Source of the DNA: JAGWAJ01 sp965215155
Lineage (GTDB): Bacteria; Acidobacteriota; Vicinamibacteria; Vicinamibacterales; UBA8438
Direction of reading: 5' to 3'
NCBI GenBank assembly: GCA_965215155.1
Contig: CBDCCY010000004.1
Location: forward strand, 3,100,001 to 3,164,000
DNA: 64,000 bases
The notes below the pieces were generated by a model. It saw nothing but the letters and a program-made list of their open reading frames with translations, did no database searches and was not told where the DNA came from. The stretch's first letter is position 1. Every line of letters starts with the position of its first letter. Below, piece after piece: positions 16,626 through 26,945 of this stretch. Made by a program: the position numbers and the translations under genes.

Positions 16626-19535
16626 ATGCACAACAGCCGAAGAACTTCGATCGCTCTCGCCCTTGCCGCGGCGTTGCTTGCGCCTGCCGCGGCGAGCGGC
16701 CAGGATTCCGGGTCGATCAGCGGCACGGTCACCGACTCCACGGGCCTCATTCTGCCCGGAGTCACCGTGGAGGCGCGCGACGCCGCGGGAATCGGGCAGG
16801 TCGCCTTCACCGGGGGGACCGGCGAGTTCACGATCGGCGGGCTCGAGCCGGGGACCTACGAGGTCACGTTCACCCTTCCAGGCTTCGAGGCACCCCCGCA
16901 GTCGGTCGAGGTGATGGCCGGGGCGACGGCGACCGTCGACGTCGAGATGGCGGTCGGGCTCGAGGAGCGCGTCGTCGTCGTCGGAACGCGCGCGCAACCG
17001 CGATCCGTGACGGAGTCGCCGGTGCCGGTCGACGTCATTCCGACCGAGGACTTCATCAGCCAGGGGACCACGGACCTCGCCACCCAGTTGCGGACGGTCG
17101 TGCCCTCCTTCAACATCAACACTCAGCCGATCAGCGATGCGGCGACCATCGTGCGCCCCGCGAACCTCCGGAACCTCGCGCCGGATCACACGCTGATTCT
17201 CGTCAACGGCAAGCGCCGCCACCGCGCCGCGGTCATCACCTGGCTCGGGAACGGCATCGCGGACGGCTCGCAGGGGCCCGATCTCTCGGTCATCCCGTCG
17301 ATCGCGATCCGGCAGGCCGAGGTGCTGCGCGACGGCGCGGCGGCGCAGTACGGCTCCGACGCCATCGCAGGCGTCATGAACTTCCAGCTCAAGGACGCCC
17401 GCGAGGGGGGGAGCCTCGAGTTCCGGACCGGCGCCTTCGTGGACGCGAACGCGGGCAGCAGTTCGACGTGCGGGTCGGGCATCATCGGCGACATCAAGCA
17501 CTCCTGCAACGGGATCGAAGGCCACGGCCGGGCGATGTCGGTGGCCGGCAACGTCGGGCTGCCGCTCGGCTCGACCGGGTTCGCCAACCTGAGCATGGAG
17601 TACGGCAACGCCAATCCGACCAACCGCAGCATCCAGCGCAACGACGCGCAGGCGATCATCGACGCCGGCAACGGCAACATCCGCAACCCGGCCCAGGTCT
17701 GGGGCTCGCCGCTCCTCGAGGACGACCTGAAGCTGTTCGGCAACTTCGGCAACCTCTTCGACAACGGCCTGCAGTTCTACGGCCACACCAACTACGCGCA
17801 GCGCAAGGTGACGGGCGGCTTCTACTTCCGGAATCCGCACACGCGGGGCGGGGTGTTCCGCGGCGACCGCCTCGCCGACGGCACCCCGACGCTTCGCGTC
17901 GGCAACGTGGGCCTTGCCGGCCATTTCGATGAGTACGGAACCAACGACGGGTACACCGGACCCGGTTGCCCGACGATCCCGATCGTCAACAACGTGCCGG
18001 ACGCCGATGCCCTCGCCGCGGTCGAGGCCGATCCGAACTGCTGGACTCTCTACAGCCGGTTCCCCGGCGGCTTCACGCCGCAGTTCGGCGGCGACCTGAT
18101 CGACTACTCGGTGGTTGCCGGCCTGCGCGGCTTCGGAGCCAACGGCTTCACGTGGGACGCGAGCTTCAACGTCGGCACGAGCGAGGTCGACCAGTTCATC
18201 TTCGACACCGTCAACGCCTCGCTCGGGTACGACACCCCGACGTCGTTCCGCCCCGGCGTCTACCGGCAGCAGGACGTGAACGTCAACTTCGACGTCTCGT
18301 ACCCCGTCAACGACGTCGTGAACGTCGCCGCCGGCACCGAGTGGCGCAACGAGCAGTTCACGATCGGCGCCGGCGACGAGCCGTCCTGGCGGATCGGACC
18401 GTACGCCGCACAGGGCTTCAGCTCCGGGTCGAACGGCTTCAACGGGTACCGCGAAGACACGACGGCCGGGCAGTGGGACCGCAGCAACATCGCGGTATAC
18501 GGCGACCTGGAGTTCAACGATCCCGGCGGCCGGTGGACGGTCGGCACCGCGGTCCGGCTGGAGGATTTTTCCGATTTCGGCACCACCACGAACGGCAAGC
18601 TCTCGGCTCGCTTCGGGCTCACGGACGAGTTCTCGCTGCGTGCCGCCGTCAGTACCGGATTCCGGGCGCCGACGCCGGGACAACAGAACGCGTTCAACGT
18701 TACGACCGCGTTCATCGACGGGGAGCTGACCAACCAGGGCGTCGTGCCGTCGACGTCGGCGGTTGCGATGGCGCGGGGCGGCGGGCCGCTCCAGCCCGAG
18801 AAGTCGCGCAACTACAGCGCCGGCGCCGTCTTCGAGCAGGGAGCGTTCAGCTTCACGGCCGACTACTTCCGCATCGACATCCGCGACCGCGTGGCCCTCG
18901 CGCAGGAGATCCGCCTGACGGAGGGCGAGATCGTGACCCTGCTCGCGGAGGGGATCCCGGAGGCGCGGAACTTCCCGGTGTTCCGCTTCTTCCTGAACGA
19001 CTTCTCGACGACGACGCAGGGCGTCGACCTCATCGGGACCCTGGCCGCGGGGCGGACGACGTTCAGCGCGATCTACAACTACACCGACACGGAGCTCAAG
19101 AACATCGAGTCGGCCGTCATCGACGAGTTCCGCATCAACACGCTGGAGCGCGGGCTCCCGAACACGCGCTGGAACTTCAGCGTCAACCACCGCGCCGACC
19201 GCTGGAGCCTGCTGGGCCGTGTGAGCTACTTCGGCGCGTTCTGGGACAGCGAGGACGGCCGGAACTCGGTCGGGCTGCCGGGCGGACCGATGGCGGCCTG
19301 GCTCTATCCCGCCTATTCCGGCAAGGCGCTGCTCGACCTCGAGCTCGGCATTCCCCTCGACGGCGGCGTCAGCCTGGCCGTCGGCGCCGAGAACATCCTG
19401 AACGCCTATCCCGAGGTCAACATGTTCGGCGCGCACACGGTGGGCAACCAGTACGGGCAGTTCTCGCCGTTCGGGTTCAACGGGGCCTACTACTACGTGC
19501 GGATCAACTACGGCTGGGGCAGCGGGAGTCTGTAG
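16626..19535 (+). CDS. TonB-dependent outer-membrane receptor with carboxypeptidase-regulatory-like domain
   Basis: The ATG at 16626 follows an AGGAAG site and gives a clean signal peptide (ALAAALLAPAAASGQ). Residues 30-115 form a beta-sandwich regulatory-like domain (GSISGTVTDSTGLILPGVTV). The plug follows (LATQLRTVVPSFNIN, VNGKRRHRAAV, VEVLRDGAAAQYGSDAIAGV-type motifs with IRQAEVLRDG), then a beta-barrel ending YYYVRINYGWGSGSL with aromatic final residues. It would import a large nutrient or siderophore using TonB energy; the ligand is unknown. The gene is intact at 969 residues and is followed 145 bp later by a close paralogue. Confidence 0.9.
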   Translation: MHNSRRTSIALALAAALLAPAAASGQDSGSISGTVTDSTGLILPGVTVEARDAAGIGQVAFTGGTGEFTIGGLEPGTYEVTFTLPGFEAPPQSVEVMAGATATVDVEMAVGLEERVVVVGTRAQPRSVTESPVPVDVIPTEDFISQGTTDLATQLRTVVPSFNINTQPISDAATIVRPANLRNLAPDHTLILVNGKRRHRAAVITWLGNGIADGSQGPDLSVIPSIAIRQAEVLRDGAAAQYGSDAIAGVMNFQLKDAREGGSLEFRTGAFVDANAGSSSTCGSGIIGDIKHSCNGIEGHGRAMSVAGNVGLPLGSTGFANLSMEYGNANPTNRSIQRNDAQAIIDAGNGNIRNPAQVWGSPLLEDDLKLFGNFGNLFDNGLQFYGHTNYAQRKVTGGFYFRNPHTRGGVFRGDRLADGTPTLRVGNVGLAGHFDEYGTNDGYTGPGCPTIPIVNNVPDADALAAVEADPNCWTLYSRFPGGFTPQFGGDLIDYSVVAGLRGFGANGFTWDASFNVGTSEVDQFIFDTVNASLGYDTPTSFRPGVYRQQDVNVNFDVSYPVNDVVNVAAGTEWRNEQFTIGAGDEPSWRIGPYAAQGFSSGSNGFNGYREDTTAGQWDRSNIAVYGDLEFNDPGGRWTVGTAVRLEDFSDFGTTTNGKLSARFGLTDEFSLRAAVSTGFRAPTPGQQNAFNVTTAFIDGELTNQGVVPSTSAVAMARGGGPLQPEKSRNYSAGAVFEQGAFSFTADYFRIDIRDRVALAQEIRLTEGEIVTLLAEGIPEARNFPVFRFFLNDFSTTTQGVDLIGTLAAGRTTFSAIYNYTDTELKNIESAVIDEFRINTLERGLPNTRWNFSVNHRADRWSLLGRVSYFGAFWDSEDGRNSVGLPGGPMAAWLYPAYSGKALLDLELGIPLDGGVSLAVGAENILNAYPEVNMFGAHTVGNQYGQFSPFGFNGAYYYVRINYGWGSGSL

Positions 19536-19680
19536 GCTCCGTCACCGGGGGCGCCGGGCTTCGCCCCGAGGCTCGGCGGCGCCGACAGGAGGTGCGCCGC
19601 AGGACTTGCAGCGGAACGGGCGGACGCCGGAGCCGGATCGGCCCACCGCGGTGAGCGCGAAGCCGGGAGGCGCGACGCCA

Positions 19681-22468
19681 ATGGGCTGGGAATCCAGACG
19701 CTGGTTTCGGGTGGCTTCGGCGGCCGCTCTCGCAGTCCTCCTCGTGCCGCTGACGGCGTCCGCTCAGGAGGCGGGCGCCGTCGGCGGCACCGTCACCGAC
19801 ACCACGGGCCTCGTGCTGCCCGGCGTGACCGTGGATGCACGGAGCGCCAACAGCGACGACGTCCACAGCACGACAACCGACGGCGGCGGCGCGTTCGCGT
19901 TCTCGGATCTGCCGTCCGGGACCTACGACCTGACCTTCACGCTCCCTGGCTTCCGGACGGCCATCCGCGACGGTGTCGCGGTGGGGGCCGGGGCCTCGGT
20001 CACGCTCGACGTCGAGCTGGCGCTGGCGCTCGAGGAGCGGGTGGTGGTGATCGGGAGCCGCGCGGAGCCACGGTCGGTCACCGAGTCGCCGGTCCCGATC
20101 GATGCCGTCTCGTTCCAGGACGTGGTCAGTCAGGGCGCAACTACCCTCGACTACCAGCTCCGGACCCTGATCCCGTCGTTCAACGTGGCCACCCACCCGA
20201 TCAGCGACGCGGCCACGCTCGTCCGTCCGGCCAGCCTGCGCAACCTCGCCCACGACCACACGCTGGCGCTGGTGAACGGCAAGCGCCGGCACCGCTCGTC
20301 GGTCATCGCCTGGTTCGCGGGGGTGACCGACGGCGCGCAGGGGCCCGACATCTCGACCATCCCGGCCATCGCCCTGCGCCAGGTGGAGGTGCTGCGCGAC
20401 GGCGCATCGGCGCAGTACGGCTCGGACGCCATCGCCGGCGTGATGAACTTCCTGCTCAAGGACGACCGGGCGGGGGGCAGCATCGAGGTCAACACCGGCA
20501 CCTACCGGGCGGGCGACGGCGACACGGCGATCTTCGCCGGCAACATCGGCCTGCCGCTCGGCTCGACCGGGTTCGCCAACCTCAGCCTGGAGTACGGCAA
20601 CTCCGACCCGACCAACCGCAGCGTGCAGCGCGACGACGCGGCCGCCCTCATCGCGGCCGGAAACACCCACGTCGACGATCCGGCCCAGATCTGGGGCAAT
20701 CCGACCATCGAGGACGACATCAAGTTCTTCGGGAACTTCGGCAACACGTTCGCCAACGGCGTGGAGCTGTACGCCCACACGAACTACGCGGACAAGAAGG
20801 TGACGGAGGGTTTCTACTTCCGGAACCCCAACTCGCGCCAGAACATCTACAGCCTCGACGGGGGGCAGACGCTCCTCATCGGCGACGTCCTCCAGGCGCG
20901 GGGGATGGGCTCGGCGAACTGCCCCACCGTGACCGTGACCGACAACGTGCCGGACCAGGAGGCGCTGGCCCGCGTCTTCGCCGACGAGAACTGCTTCTCG
21001 TTCCAGGAGCTCCTCCCGGGCGGCTTCACGCCGCGGTTCGGGGGCGTGGTCACCGACATGTCGGTGGCGGGCGGCGTGCGCCGGGTCGCCGGCAGCGGCC
21101 TCACGTGGGACGCCAGCGCCAGCTACGGCTCCCACCAGTCGGACTTCTTCTTCCAGAAACACCGTCAACGCCTCGCTCGGTCTCGACACGCCGCGCGACT
21201 TCGATCCGGGCCTCTACCGGCAGGAGGAGGTCAACCTCAACTTCGACGTTTCGTACGCCGCCACCGACCGGGTCAACATCGCCGGCGGGGCGGAGTGGCG
21301 CGACGAGCGCTTCGAGATTGGCGCCGGCGGGCGCCCTTCCTGGGAGGTCGGACCCTACGCGGCACAGGGCTTCGTCTCGGGCTCGAACGGCTTCCCCGGC
21401 TTCCCCGACTACACGGCGGGCACCTGGACCCGAAGCAACGTCGCGCTCTACGGCGACCTGGAGCTCGGGGGGCGGGACGAGCGGTGGACGATCGGCGGCG
21501 CGGTCCGCTACGAGCACTTCGACCTGTTCGGCGCCACGACCAACGGCAAGCTGTCGGCCCGCTACGGGCTGGCGGACGCGGTCTCGATCCGCGGCGGCGT
21601 CAGCAGCGGGTTCCGGGCGCCGACGCCCGGGCAGCAGAACACGCTGAACGTCCAGACGACCATCGATCCGGAGACGTTCGAGCTGGTCGACAGCGCCAAC
21701 GTGCCGTCCACCTTCCTGGCCGCCGAGCTGCGGGGCGGCGAGCCGCTGGAGCCGGAGACGTCGATCAACTCCACCGCGGGGCTGGTCGTCGACACCGGGC
21801 CGTTCACGCTGACCGCCGACTACTTCCGCGTCGACGTGAGCGACCGGCTCGCCCTCTCCCAGACCTTCACGCTGACGCCGGACGAGCGGATGCTGCTGCT
21901 CTCGGAGGGCATCGCCTCGGCCGGGACGCTGGCCTTCTTCCGCTTCTTCATCAACGACTTCTCGACCCGCACGCAGGGCGTCGACATCGTGTCGACCTAT
22001 GCGCCGCTCGCGTTCCGCGGCGACACGACGTTCAGCTTCGCGATGAACTTCACCGACACCGAAGTGACCGAGGAGTCGACCCTGCTCAACCCGGGCGACA
22101 TCCGGGGCATCGAGCTGGGGGTGCCGACGGTTCGCTGGAACGCGGCCGTCAACCAGCGCATCGGCCGGACCAGCGTGCTGGGCCGCGTGAACTACTTCGG
22201 CGACTGGGTCGACCACTTCGACGCCCGGTTCGTGCGGGGCGCCGAGGCGCCGCTCCTGCCGGGCAAGCTCATCGTCGACCTCGAGCTCGCCGTTCCCATC
22301 GCGGCCGGCGTCTCGCTGGCGGTGGGCGGCCAGAACGTTTTCAACACGTTCTCGGACCGGATGCCGCTCTTCGCCGGGGCGTTCGGCCTCCCCTACAGCC
22401 AGTTCACGCCGTGGGGCCTGAGCGGCGGATACTACTACGCCCGCATCAACTACAACTGGGGGCTGTAG
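19681..22468 (+). pseudogene. Second TonB-dependent receptor, one-base frameshift
   Basis: The start at 19681 gives a signal peptide (LLVPLTASAQ) and the same plan as the upstream receptor: regulatory-like domain (AVGGTVTDTTGLVLPGVTV), plug (VNGKRRHR, VEVLRDGASAQYGSDAIAGV), barrel, and terminal YYYARINYNWGL. The frame breaks at about 21157-21161, where CCAGAAACACCGTC has one A more than needed for FFFQ-NTVNASLGLDTP. The first receptor reads DTVNASLGYDTP at this point. From there the correct frame runs to TAG at 22468. A sequencing error in the A-run is possible; otherwise the receptor is dead. It is clearly a tandem duplicate. Confidence 0.85.
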
Positions 22469-22666
22469 AGCGCGCTACCGGTGCTCGCGGCGAGCCGGCC
22501 GGAGTCGGGAGGCTCCGTCCGCCGGCGCGGCCGGAGGCCCCGAAGGGCAGTCGGTGCCCACCGCCCGGCCAATCGGAACGCGGGCGGCGCGTCGAGTCGC
22601 AGGCGGCGAACGGCGCGGACCGTCCGCCGCCTGCTGCGGTCTCCCGCCCGCTGCGGTCTCTTCCGC

Positions 22667-24832
22667 CTACTCGGCCAGCGGGTCCGGGCGGACCTGGAAG
22701 CGGACGATCTCGCTCGTCATTCCCTTGCCGCCCTCCTGGTGCCAGTTCGTCACGGAGTCGTAGCTGGCCCAGACGCCGCGGCCCTTCCAGCCGGCCTCGG
22801 CGTCATCGATGCGCCCGTCGAGGCCGCGCGTGTAGAAGCCGAGCGGGTAGGGCACCCGCAGCGTCACCCACTCGCCGCTCTCGGGCAGCAGCGCCAGCAG
22901 GGCGTCGGAGCCCGTGCCGTTCGCAATCGGGACGTTCTCGCCCAACCCCAGCGTATTGAACTGGTCCACCCAGTTGTAATAGTGGAAGTCTGCGCTCCCG
23001 GCCGCCGTGACGCCCTTCATCTGCGGGCCCGGCGTCGGGTACAGCGTCCACCCCTCGGGGCAGTGCTGTCCGGTGGCGGACGGCCCGTTCAGCACCTGGC
23101 ACTTGCTGCGGTCGAAGCTCGCCAGGTGGCCGCTCCCGCCGAGCGCCGTCCACAGGACGCCGTTCCGATCGACGTCGATCCCGCGGCCGCCGTGCCCCCA
23201 CTGGCTCGGATCGACGGCTGGGTTCTCGAACGGCGGCTCGTAGACTTCGGCGATGCAGCTCTCCGGCGGGTTGTCGCCGAGATCGAGGCGGACGATGCTC
23301 CCCGGCACCGGCAGACGCCGAGCGATCCAGATGGAGCCGTCCACCGGGTTCGGGATGATCCCGTAGGCGAAGCCGTCGAGGCGCATGTCCTTCGCGGGAT
23401 CCTGCGGCTCGCCCGGCTCGGTGTACTCGCCGATGCGGCCGTCGCCGCTGGTGTCGACGATGGTCGGGCACCAGCCCTGCGCCGCCTGCTCGTCGCCGGT
23501 CTCGTCGTAGAGCTTCGTGTTCAGCCAGCCGACGACGTCGGTCGACCCGCTCAGCCAGAGCGTGTCGTTCTCGTCCTCGGCGAACTGCAGGTGGTGGGTC
23601 ATGTAGCACGTGTCGACGTGCACGAACTTCTCGGCTTCGACGTCCCAGTACGAGAGCTGCCGCTGGCTGCGCTCGATCGGGAAGTGGCTCGCGGACGGAT
23701 GATCCGAGCCCTCCCTGCACCAGGCGGGATTGTCCGACGGCCGGATCCGCTGCGTGATCCACAGACGCCCATCGGCGTCCAGCATCGGGTTGTGGGCGCT
23801 GTGGCCGCGTGCCGTGGAGCGCTCGTCGCCCCAGTAGGGGGACGGGATCAGCGCCGTCGTGCCGGCGTAGGAATCGCCCCGCTCCGGCATCGGATCGCGC
23901 GTCGTCATGTCGAGCCGAACCGACCGGTGCGTGACCGGGTCCGTGATCGTGAGGCCGGCGCCGCCGACCCCGTAGATCGGGGCGTTCGGATAGAGGTGAG
24001 GATTCCGCTTGTCGGTCGCGATCTCGTCGTGGACCATCGCGATCGGGTCGCCCCAGCCCCACATCGTCATGACGACGTTGCGCTCCACACCCTGCGGCCG
24101 CGGCGGCTCGGGCGGGACCTCGCCGGCCACGATGCGGTCGGTCCAGTCGGCGAAGAGCTGCAGCGCGCGCTCGCGCCCCATGCGGTTCAGCCCGCTGTTC
24201 ATGCTGGGTCCGCTACGCCCGACCTGCACCCGGTGATCCCAGGCGGCGACGGTCGAGTCGAAGTCGTCGACGTCGATCACCGGCATCTCGCGGGTCGCCA
24301 TGTTGCCCATCTGGTGGCAGAGCTGGCAGCCGTCCTTCAGCCGGTCGACCCACTCCGCCTGGTGCCGCATGCCGCGGCTGATGCCGTTGCCGTTCGGGCC
24401 CGTGCCCGGGAACTCGTCCGCGGCCGGCACCTCGAGCAGCGAGTACCAGTAGTTGGCGGGGTAGATGCGCGCCGCCTCCTGCGGCGTCGCGGCCGCGGTG
24501 ACCTCGAGGGTCAGGTCGTCGCCCGGCTGGGCGGCGTGCTTGTCGGAGTCGAGGAGGCCGTAGCCGCGGACCCAGACCTCGTACTTCGCGTCGGGCAGGT
24601 CCGGCACCAGGAAGCGCCCATCGTCGCCGGTGACGACGATCTTGCGGAACGTGGTCTCGAGGTCCGCGGTTTCGGCGATGACCCAGACGCCGGCCTCGCC
24701 GCCCGCGGCGCTCCGCACGACGCCTCTGATATCGCCGTCGCCGTCGTCCTGCGCCGCCGCCGCGCCTGCGCCGGCCAGCGCCACGACGGCCACCGCCGCG
24801 CCTGCCAGACCGATCCGGGATGTCACTCGCAT
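22667..24832 (-). CDS. Secreted carboxypeptidase-regulatory-like protein with one haem c site
   Basis: I chose the ATG at 24832, preceded by AAGGAGGG; it gives a signal peptide ending AAAAQ. Residues 30-115 form a carboxypeptidase-regulatory-like fold (IRGVVRSAAGGEAGVWV). A single haem-binding CQLCH sits at residues 169-173, with MGNMATREMP after it that may supply a Met ligand. The remaining 540 residues contain repeated DGRLWITQR, DGSIWIAR and NGVLWTALGG motifs, typical of a propeller such as Vgb/SMP-30-like lyases. It is periplasmic and may pass electrons. It lies tail to tail with the TonB pair. The function is unproven. Confidence 0.75.
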   Translation of the reverse strand: MRVTSRIGLAGAAVAVVALAGAGAAAAQDDGDGDIRGVVRSAAGGEAGVWVIAETADLETTFRKIVVTGDDGRFLVPDLPDAKYEVWVRGYGLLDSDKHAAQPGDDLTLEVTAAATPQEAARIYPANYWYSLLEVPAADEFPGTGPNGNGISRGMRHQAEWVDRLKDGCQLCHQMGNMATREMPVIDVDDFDSTVAAWDHRVQVGRSGPSMNSGLNRMGRERALQLFADWTDRIVAGEVPPEPPRPQGVERNVVMTMWGWGDPIAMVHDEIATDKRNPHLYPNAPIYGVGGAGLTITDPVTHRSVRLDMTTRDPMPERGDSYAGTTALIPSPYWGDERSTARGHSAHNPMLDADGRLWITQRIRPSDNPAWCREGSDHPSASHFPIERSQRQLSYWDVEAEKFVHVDTCYMTHHLQFAEDENDTLWLSGSTDVVGWLNTKLYDETGDEQAAQGWCPTIVDTSGDGRIGEYTEPGEPQDPAKDMRLDGFAYGIIPNPVDGSIWIARRLPVPGSIVRLDLGDNPPESCIAEVYEPPFENPAVDPSQWGHGGRGIDVDRNGVLWTALGGSGHLASFDRSKCQVLNGPSATGQHCPEGWTLYPTPGPQMKGVTAAGSADFHYYNWVDQFNTLGLGENVPIANGTGSDALLALLPESGEWVTLRVPYPLGFYTRGLDGRIDDAEAGWKGRGVWASYDSVTNWHQEGGKGMTSEIVRFQVRPDPLAE

Positions 24833-24952
24833 CGCACCCTCCTTGAGCAGCGACTCTCCGATTCCGACCCGCGAGAGGATCACCTGCCTAACGTATCACC
24901 AGCTCCGGGAGCGTGACACATCCGAAGGTCGAATCCGGGGTAGCGACACAGG

Positions 24953-24982
24953 TTGACATCAGAGCATCAGGACCCGTATGTT
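24953..24982 (+). promoter_or_regulatory. Sigma-70-like promoter of the vapBC operon
   Basis: TTGACA (24953-24958), an 18-nt spacer, then TATGTT (24977-24982). Transcription would start near 24989, the base before the chosen VapB ATG, so the mRNA would be leaderless. The earlier in-frame ATG at 24978 lies inside the -10 box and is therefore unlikely. Confidence 0.6.
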
Positions 24983-24989
24983 CCGATGC

Positions 24990-25238
24990 ATGCGAACGAC
25001 GCTCACCCTGGAGCCCGACGTCGCGGCCCTGGCGGAACGGATGCGGCGGGTGCGTGGTCAGAGCTTCAAGGCGGTCGTGAACGAAGCCCTGCGGCGCGGA
25101 CTGCGTGCGATGGCAGATCCACCCCGCGAGCCGGCGCGCTACCGCACGCCTGCCGTCGACCTCGGCCGATGCCGGCTCGGCAGCCTGGATGACGTCACCG
25201 AAGCACTCGCAGTCGCGGAGGGCGAGGAGTTCCGTTGA
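24990..25238 (+). CDS. vapB: VapB-type ribbon-helix-helix antitoxin
   Basis: The 82-residue protein starts MRTTLTLEPDVAALAERMRR, a ribbon-helix-helix DNA-binding motif, followed by FKAVVNEALRRGL and a C-terminal acidic tail (AVAEGEEFR) that would wrap and inhibit the toxin. Its stop overlaps the toxin's TTG start by 4 nt. The antitoxin should bind its own promoter (TTGACA at 24953) and repress the operon, alone or with VapC. Confidence 0.85.
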   Translation: MRTTLTLEPDVAALAERMRRVRGQSFKAVVNEALRRGLRAMADPPREPARYRTPAVDLGRCRLGSLDDVTEALAVAEGEEFR

Positions 25239-25663
25239 TACTCGTCGACGCGAACCTGCTGATCTACGCGCACGTGGTTTCGTTCCCGCAGCACGAGAAG
25301 GCGCGCGCGTGGATGGATGGTCGCCTGAACGCCGCCGCGCCCGTGGGACTTGCGTGGCCCAGCCTCCTGGCCTTCACGCGCATCGTCAGCAATCCACGCA
25401 TCTTCGACCGCCCGGCCCCGGTGTCCGCGGCGTGGAGGCAGGTGGAGTCCTGGCTCGCGACCGAGTCGGTGTGGGTGCCGCTCCCTACGGAGCGCCACCG
25501 GCAGTTTCTCGCTCCGTTCATCGCGAGGACGGAGGGCCGCGCGAATCTCGTGCCTGATGCACACCTGGCCGCGCTGGCCATCGAGCACGGCCTCGTGCTG
25601 TGCTCGACGGATGGCGATTTCGCCCGCTTCGACGGGCTGGAGTGGCGGGACCCGTTGCGGTAG
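25235..25663 (+). CDS. vapC: VapC-type PIN-domain ribonuclease toxin
   Basis: The 142-residue PIN domain starts at TTG 25235. It has MILVDANLLIYA with the first catalytic Asp, ANLVPDAHLAALAIEHG with a second, and STDGDFARF with the last acidic pair, which together hold Mg2+. VapC toxins cut tRNA or rRNA when the labile antitoxin is lost. It matches the chromosomal TA_VapC group with the SNPRIF segment. The operon is complete and looks functional. It is not next to an integrase, so it may simply be a resident stabilising module. Confidence 0.88.
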   Translation: MILVDANLLIYAHVVSFPQHEKARAWMDGRLNAAAPVGLAWPSLLAFTRIVSNPRIFDRPAPVSAAWRQVESWLATESVWVPLPTERHRQFLAPFIARTEGRANLVPDAHLAALAIEHGLVLCSTDGDFARFDGLEWRDPLR

Positions 25664-25800
25664 CGGTGCGCTCGCGCCCGGTCGCGCACTTGCCCGGCGC
25701 CGCCTGCCGGCATTCGGTAGTCGCGCCCTCCGGGGTCGCGGGCCGTATACTGTTTGGCCGTGGCTCCCGGCGGTCCGTCGGGAGGAAGGAGTGACACCAC

Positions 25801-26928
25801 GTGAGAAACTGCGATCGGCCACGTGCCGCATGCGTCTTCGCACCCGGACCGCCCTCGCGGCGCCGCTTCCTGCAGGGAACGGCGATCGCACTCGCCGCGG
25901 CGCCGTTCGCTCGGTCGTGGGAGGCGCTCGGGCAGGCGACGGTACGGCCGGCGCCGGGGATGCCGGAGCCGCACTTCGTCACGACCAACGGGATCCGGAT
26001 GGCGGTGTACGAACGGGGAGAGGGCATACCCGTGGTCTTCGTGCACGGGTTTCCGGAACTCGCCTACTCCTGGCGCAATCAGATGCGCTCGTACCCGGCC
26101 GCGGGATTGCGGGCCATCGCCCCCGACATGCGTGGCTACGGGCTTACGGACCGGCCGGCAGAGGTCGCCGGCTACGCCATACCGAGCCTGTGCGCGGACC
26201 TCGTCGGGCTCCTCGACGCCCTCGACATCGAGCGGGCGCTGTTCTGCGGCCACGACTGGGGCGGCGCGGCGGTCTGGACGATGCCACGGATCTACCCGGA
26301 TCGCGTACTGGGCATCATCGGTGTGAACACGCCCGCGTTCGGCGGCCCGCCGGCGAGCGAGCCGGAGGAGCCGCTCATCATCCCGACCGAGAACTACTAC
26401 GCCACGACGTTCCTGGAGCCGGGCCGGGCCGAGGAGGTCTTCGGGCGCAACGTGCGGCGGGGGCTGGAGATGATCTTCCGCCGCGGATGGTACTGGGATG
26501 TCGAGAACATGCGCGGCTACCCGGCGGAGTCGGCCGAGAAGCAGATGGACATGCTGCGGATGATCGAGGAGGGCGACTACGAGGGCGAGCTGATCTTCTC
26601 CGAGGAAGTCCTGGACTACTGGACGGAGACCTTCGAAGCGACCGGGTTCACCGGAGGGCTCAACTACTACCGCGCGAACATCGGAGCCGGTGGCGGTGGA
26701 GGAGCTGCGGCCCAGCCGCCCCCGAACATCGAGGTGCCCTGCCTCTACATCGGGGCCGAGAACGACACGATCCTTCGTCCGTCCTCCTCGGACGGCATGC
26801 CGTCGTTCATACCCGACCTAGAGCGCCACGTCATCGCCGACTGCGGTCACTGGACGCAGCAGGAGAAGCCGGAGGAGTTCGACCGGGTGACGCTCGACTG
26901 GATCCGGCGAAGGTTCCAGGCGGTCTGA
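25801..26928 (+). CDS. Tat-exported alpha/beta hydrolase, epoxide-hydrolase-like
   Basis: A 375-residue protein with a twin-arginine signal (SRRRFLQGTAIALAAAP). It has the epoxide-hydrolase/haloalkane-dehalogenase motifs HGFPE (oxyanion), GHDWGG with the nucleophilic Asp, and a late CGHWTQQEKPEEF with the catalytic His. A cap region with several aromatic residues (NYYATTF, GWYWDVENMRGY) may carry the tyrosines that protonate the epoxide. A Gly-rich insert (GAGGGGGAA) lies before the last strand. The start is GTG at 25801. Likely periplasmic detoxification or degradation of an epoxide or ester. It stands alone, followed closely by a parvulin gene. Confidence 0.82.
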   Translation: MRNCDRPRAACVFAPGPPSRRRFLQGTAIALAAAPFARSWEALGQATVRPAPGMPEPHFVTTNGIRMAVYERGEGIPVVFVHGFPELAYSWRNQMRSYPAAGLRAIAPDMRGYGLTDRPAEVAGYAIPSLCADLVGLLDALDIERALFCGHDWGGAAVWTMPRIYPDRVLGIIGVNTPAFGGPPASEPEEPLIIPTENYYATTFLEPGRAEEVFGRNVRRGLEMIFRRGWYWDVENMRGYPAESAEKQMDMLRMIEEGDYEGELIFSEEVLDYWTETFEATGFTGGLNYYRANIGAGGGGGAAAQPPPNIEVPCLYIGAENDTILRPSSSDGMPSFIPDLERHVIADCGHWTQQEKPEEFDRVTLDWIRRRFQAV

Positions 26929-26945
26929 CGGCGGGAGGTCGGTAG

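Noticed and set aside
16539..19436. 965-residue minus-strand ORF opposite the first TonB receptor
   Set aside because: Shadow of a clear receptor gene; no motif, and heavy in V, R, D, E and H from codon complement bias.
22481..24916. 811-residue plus-strand ORF opposite the haem-bearing protein
   Set aside because: Shadow ORF; the minus strand has a ribosome site, signal peptide and CQLCH.
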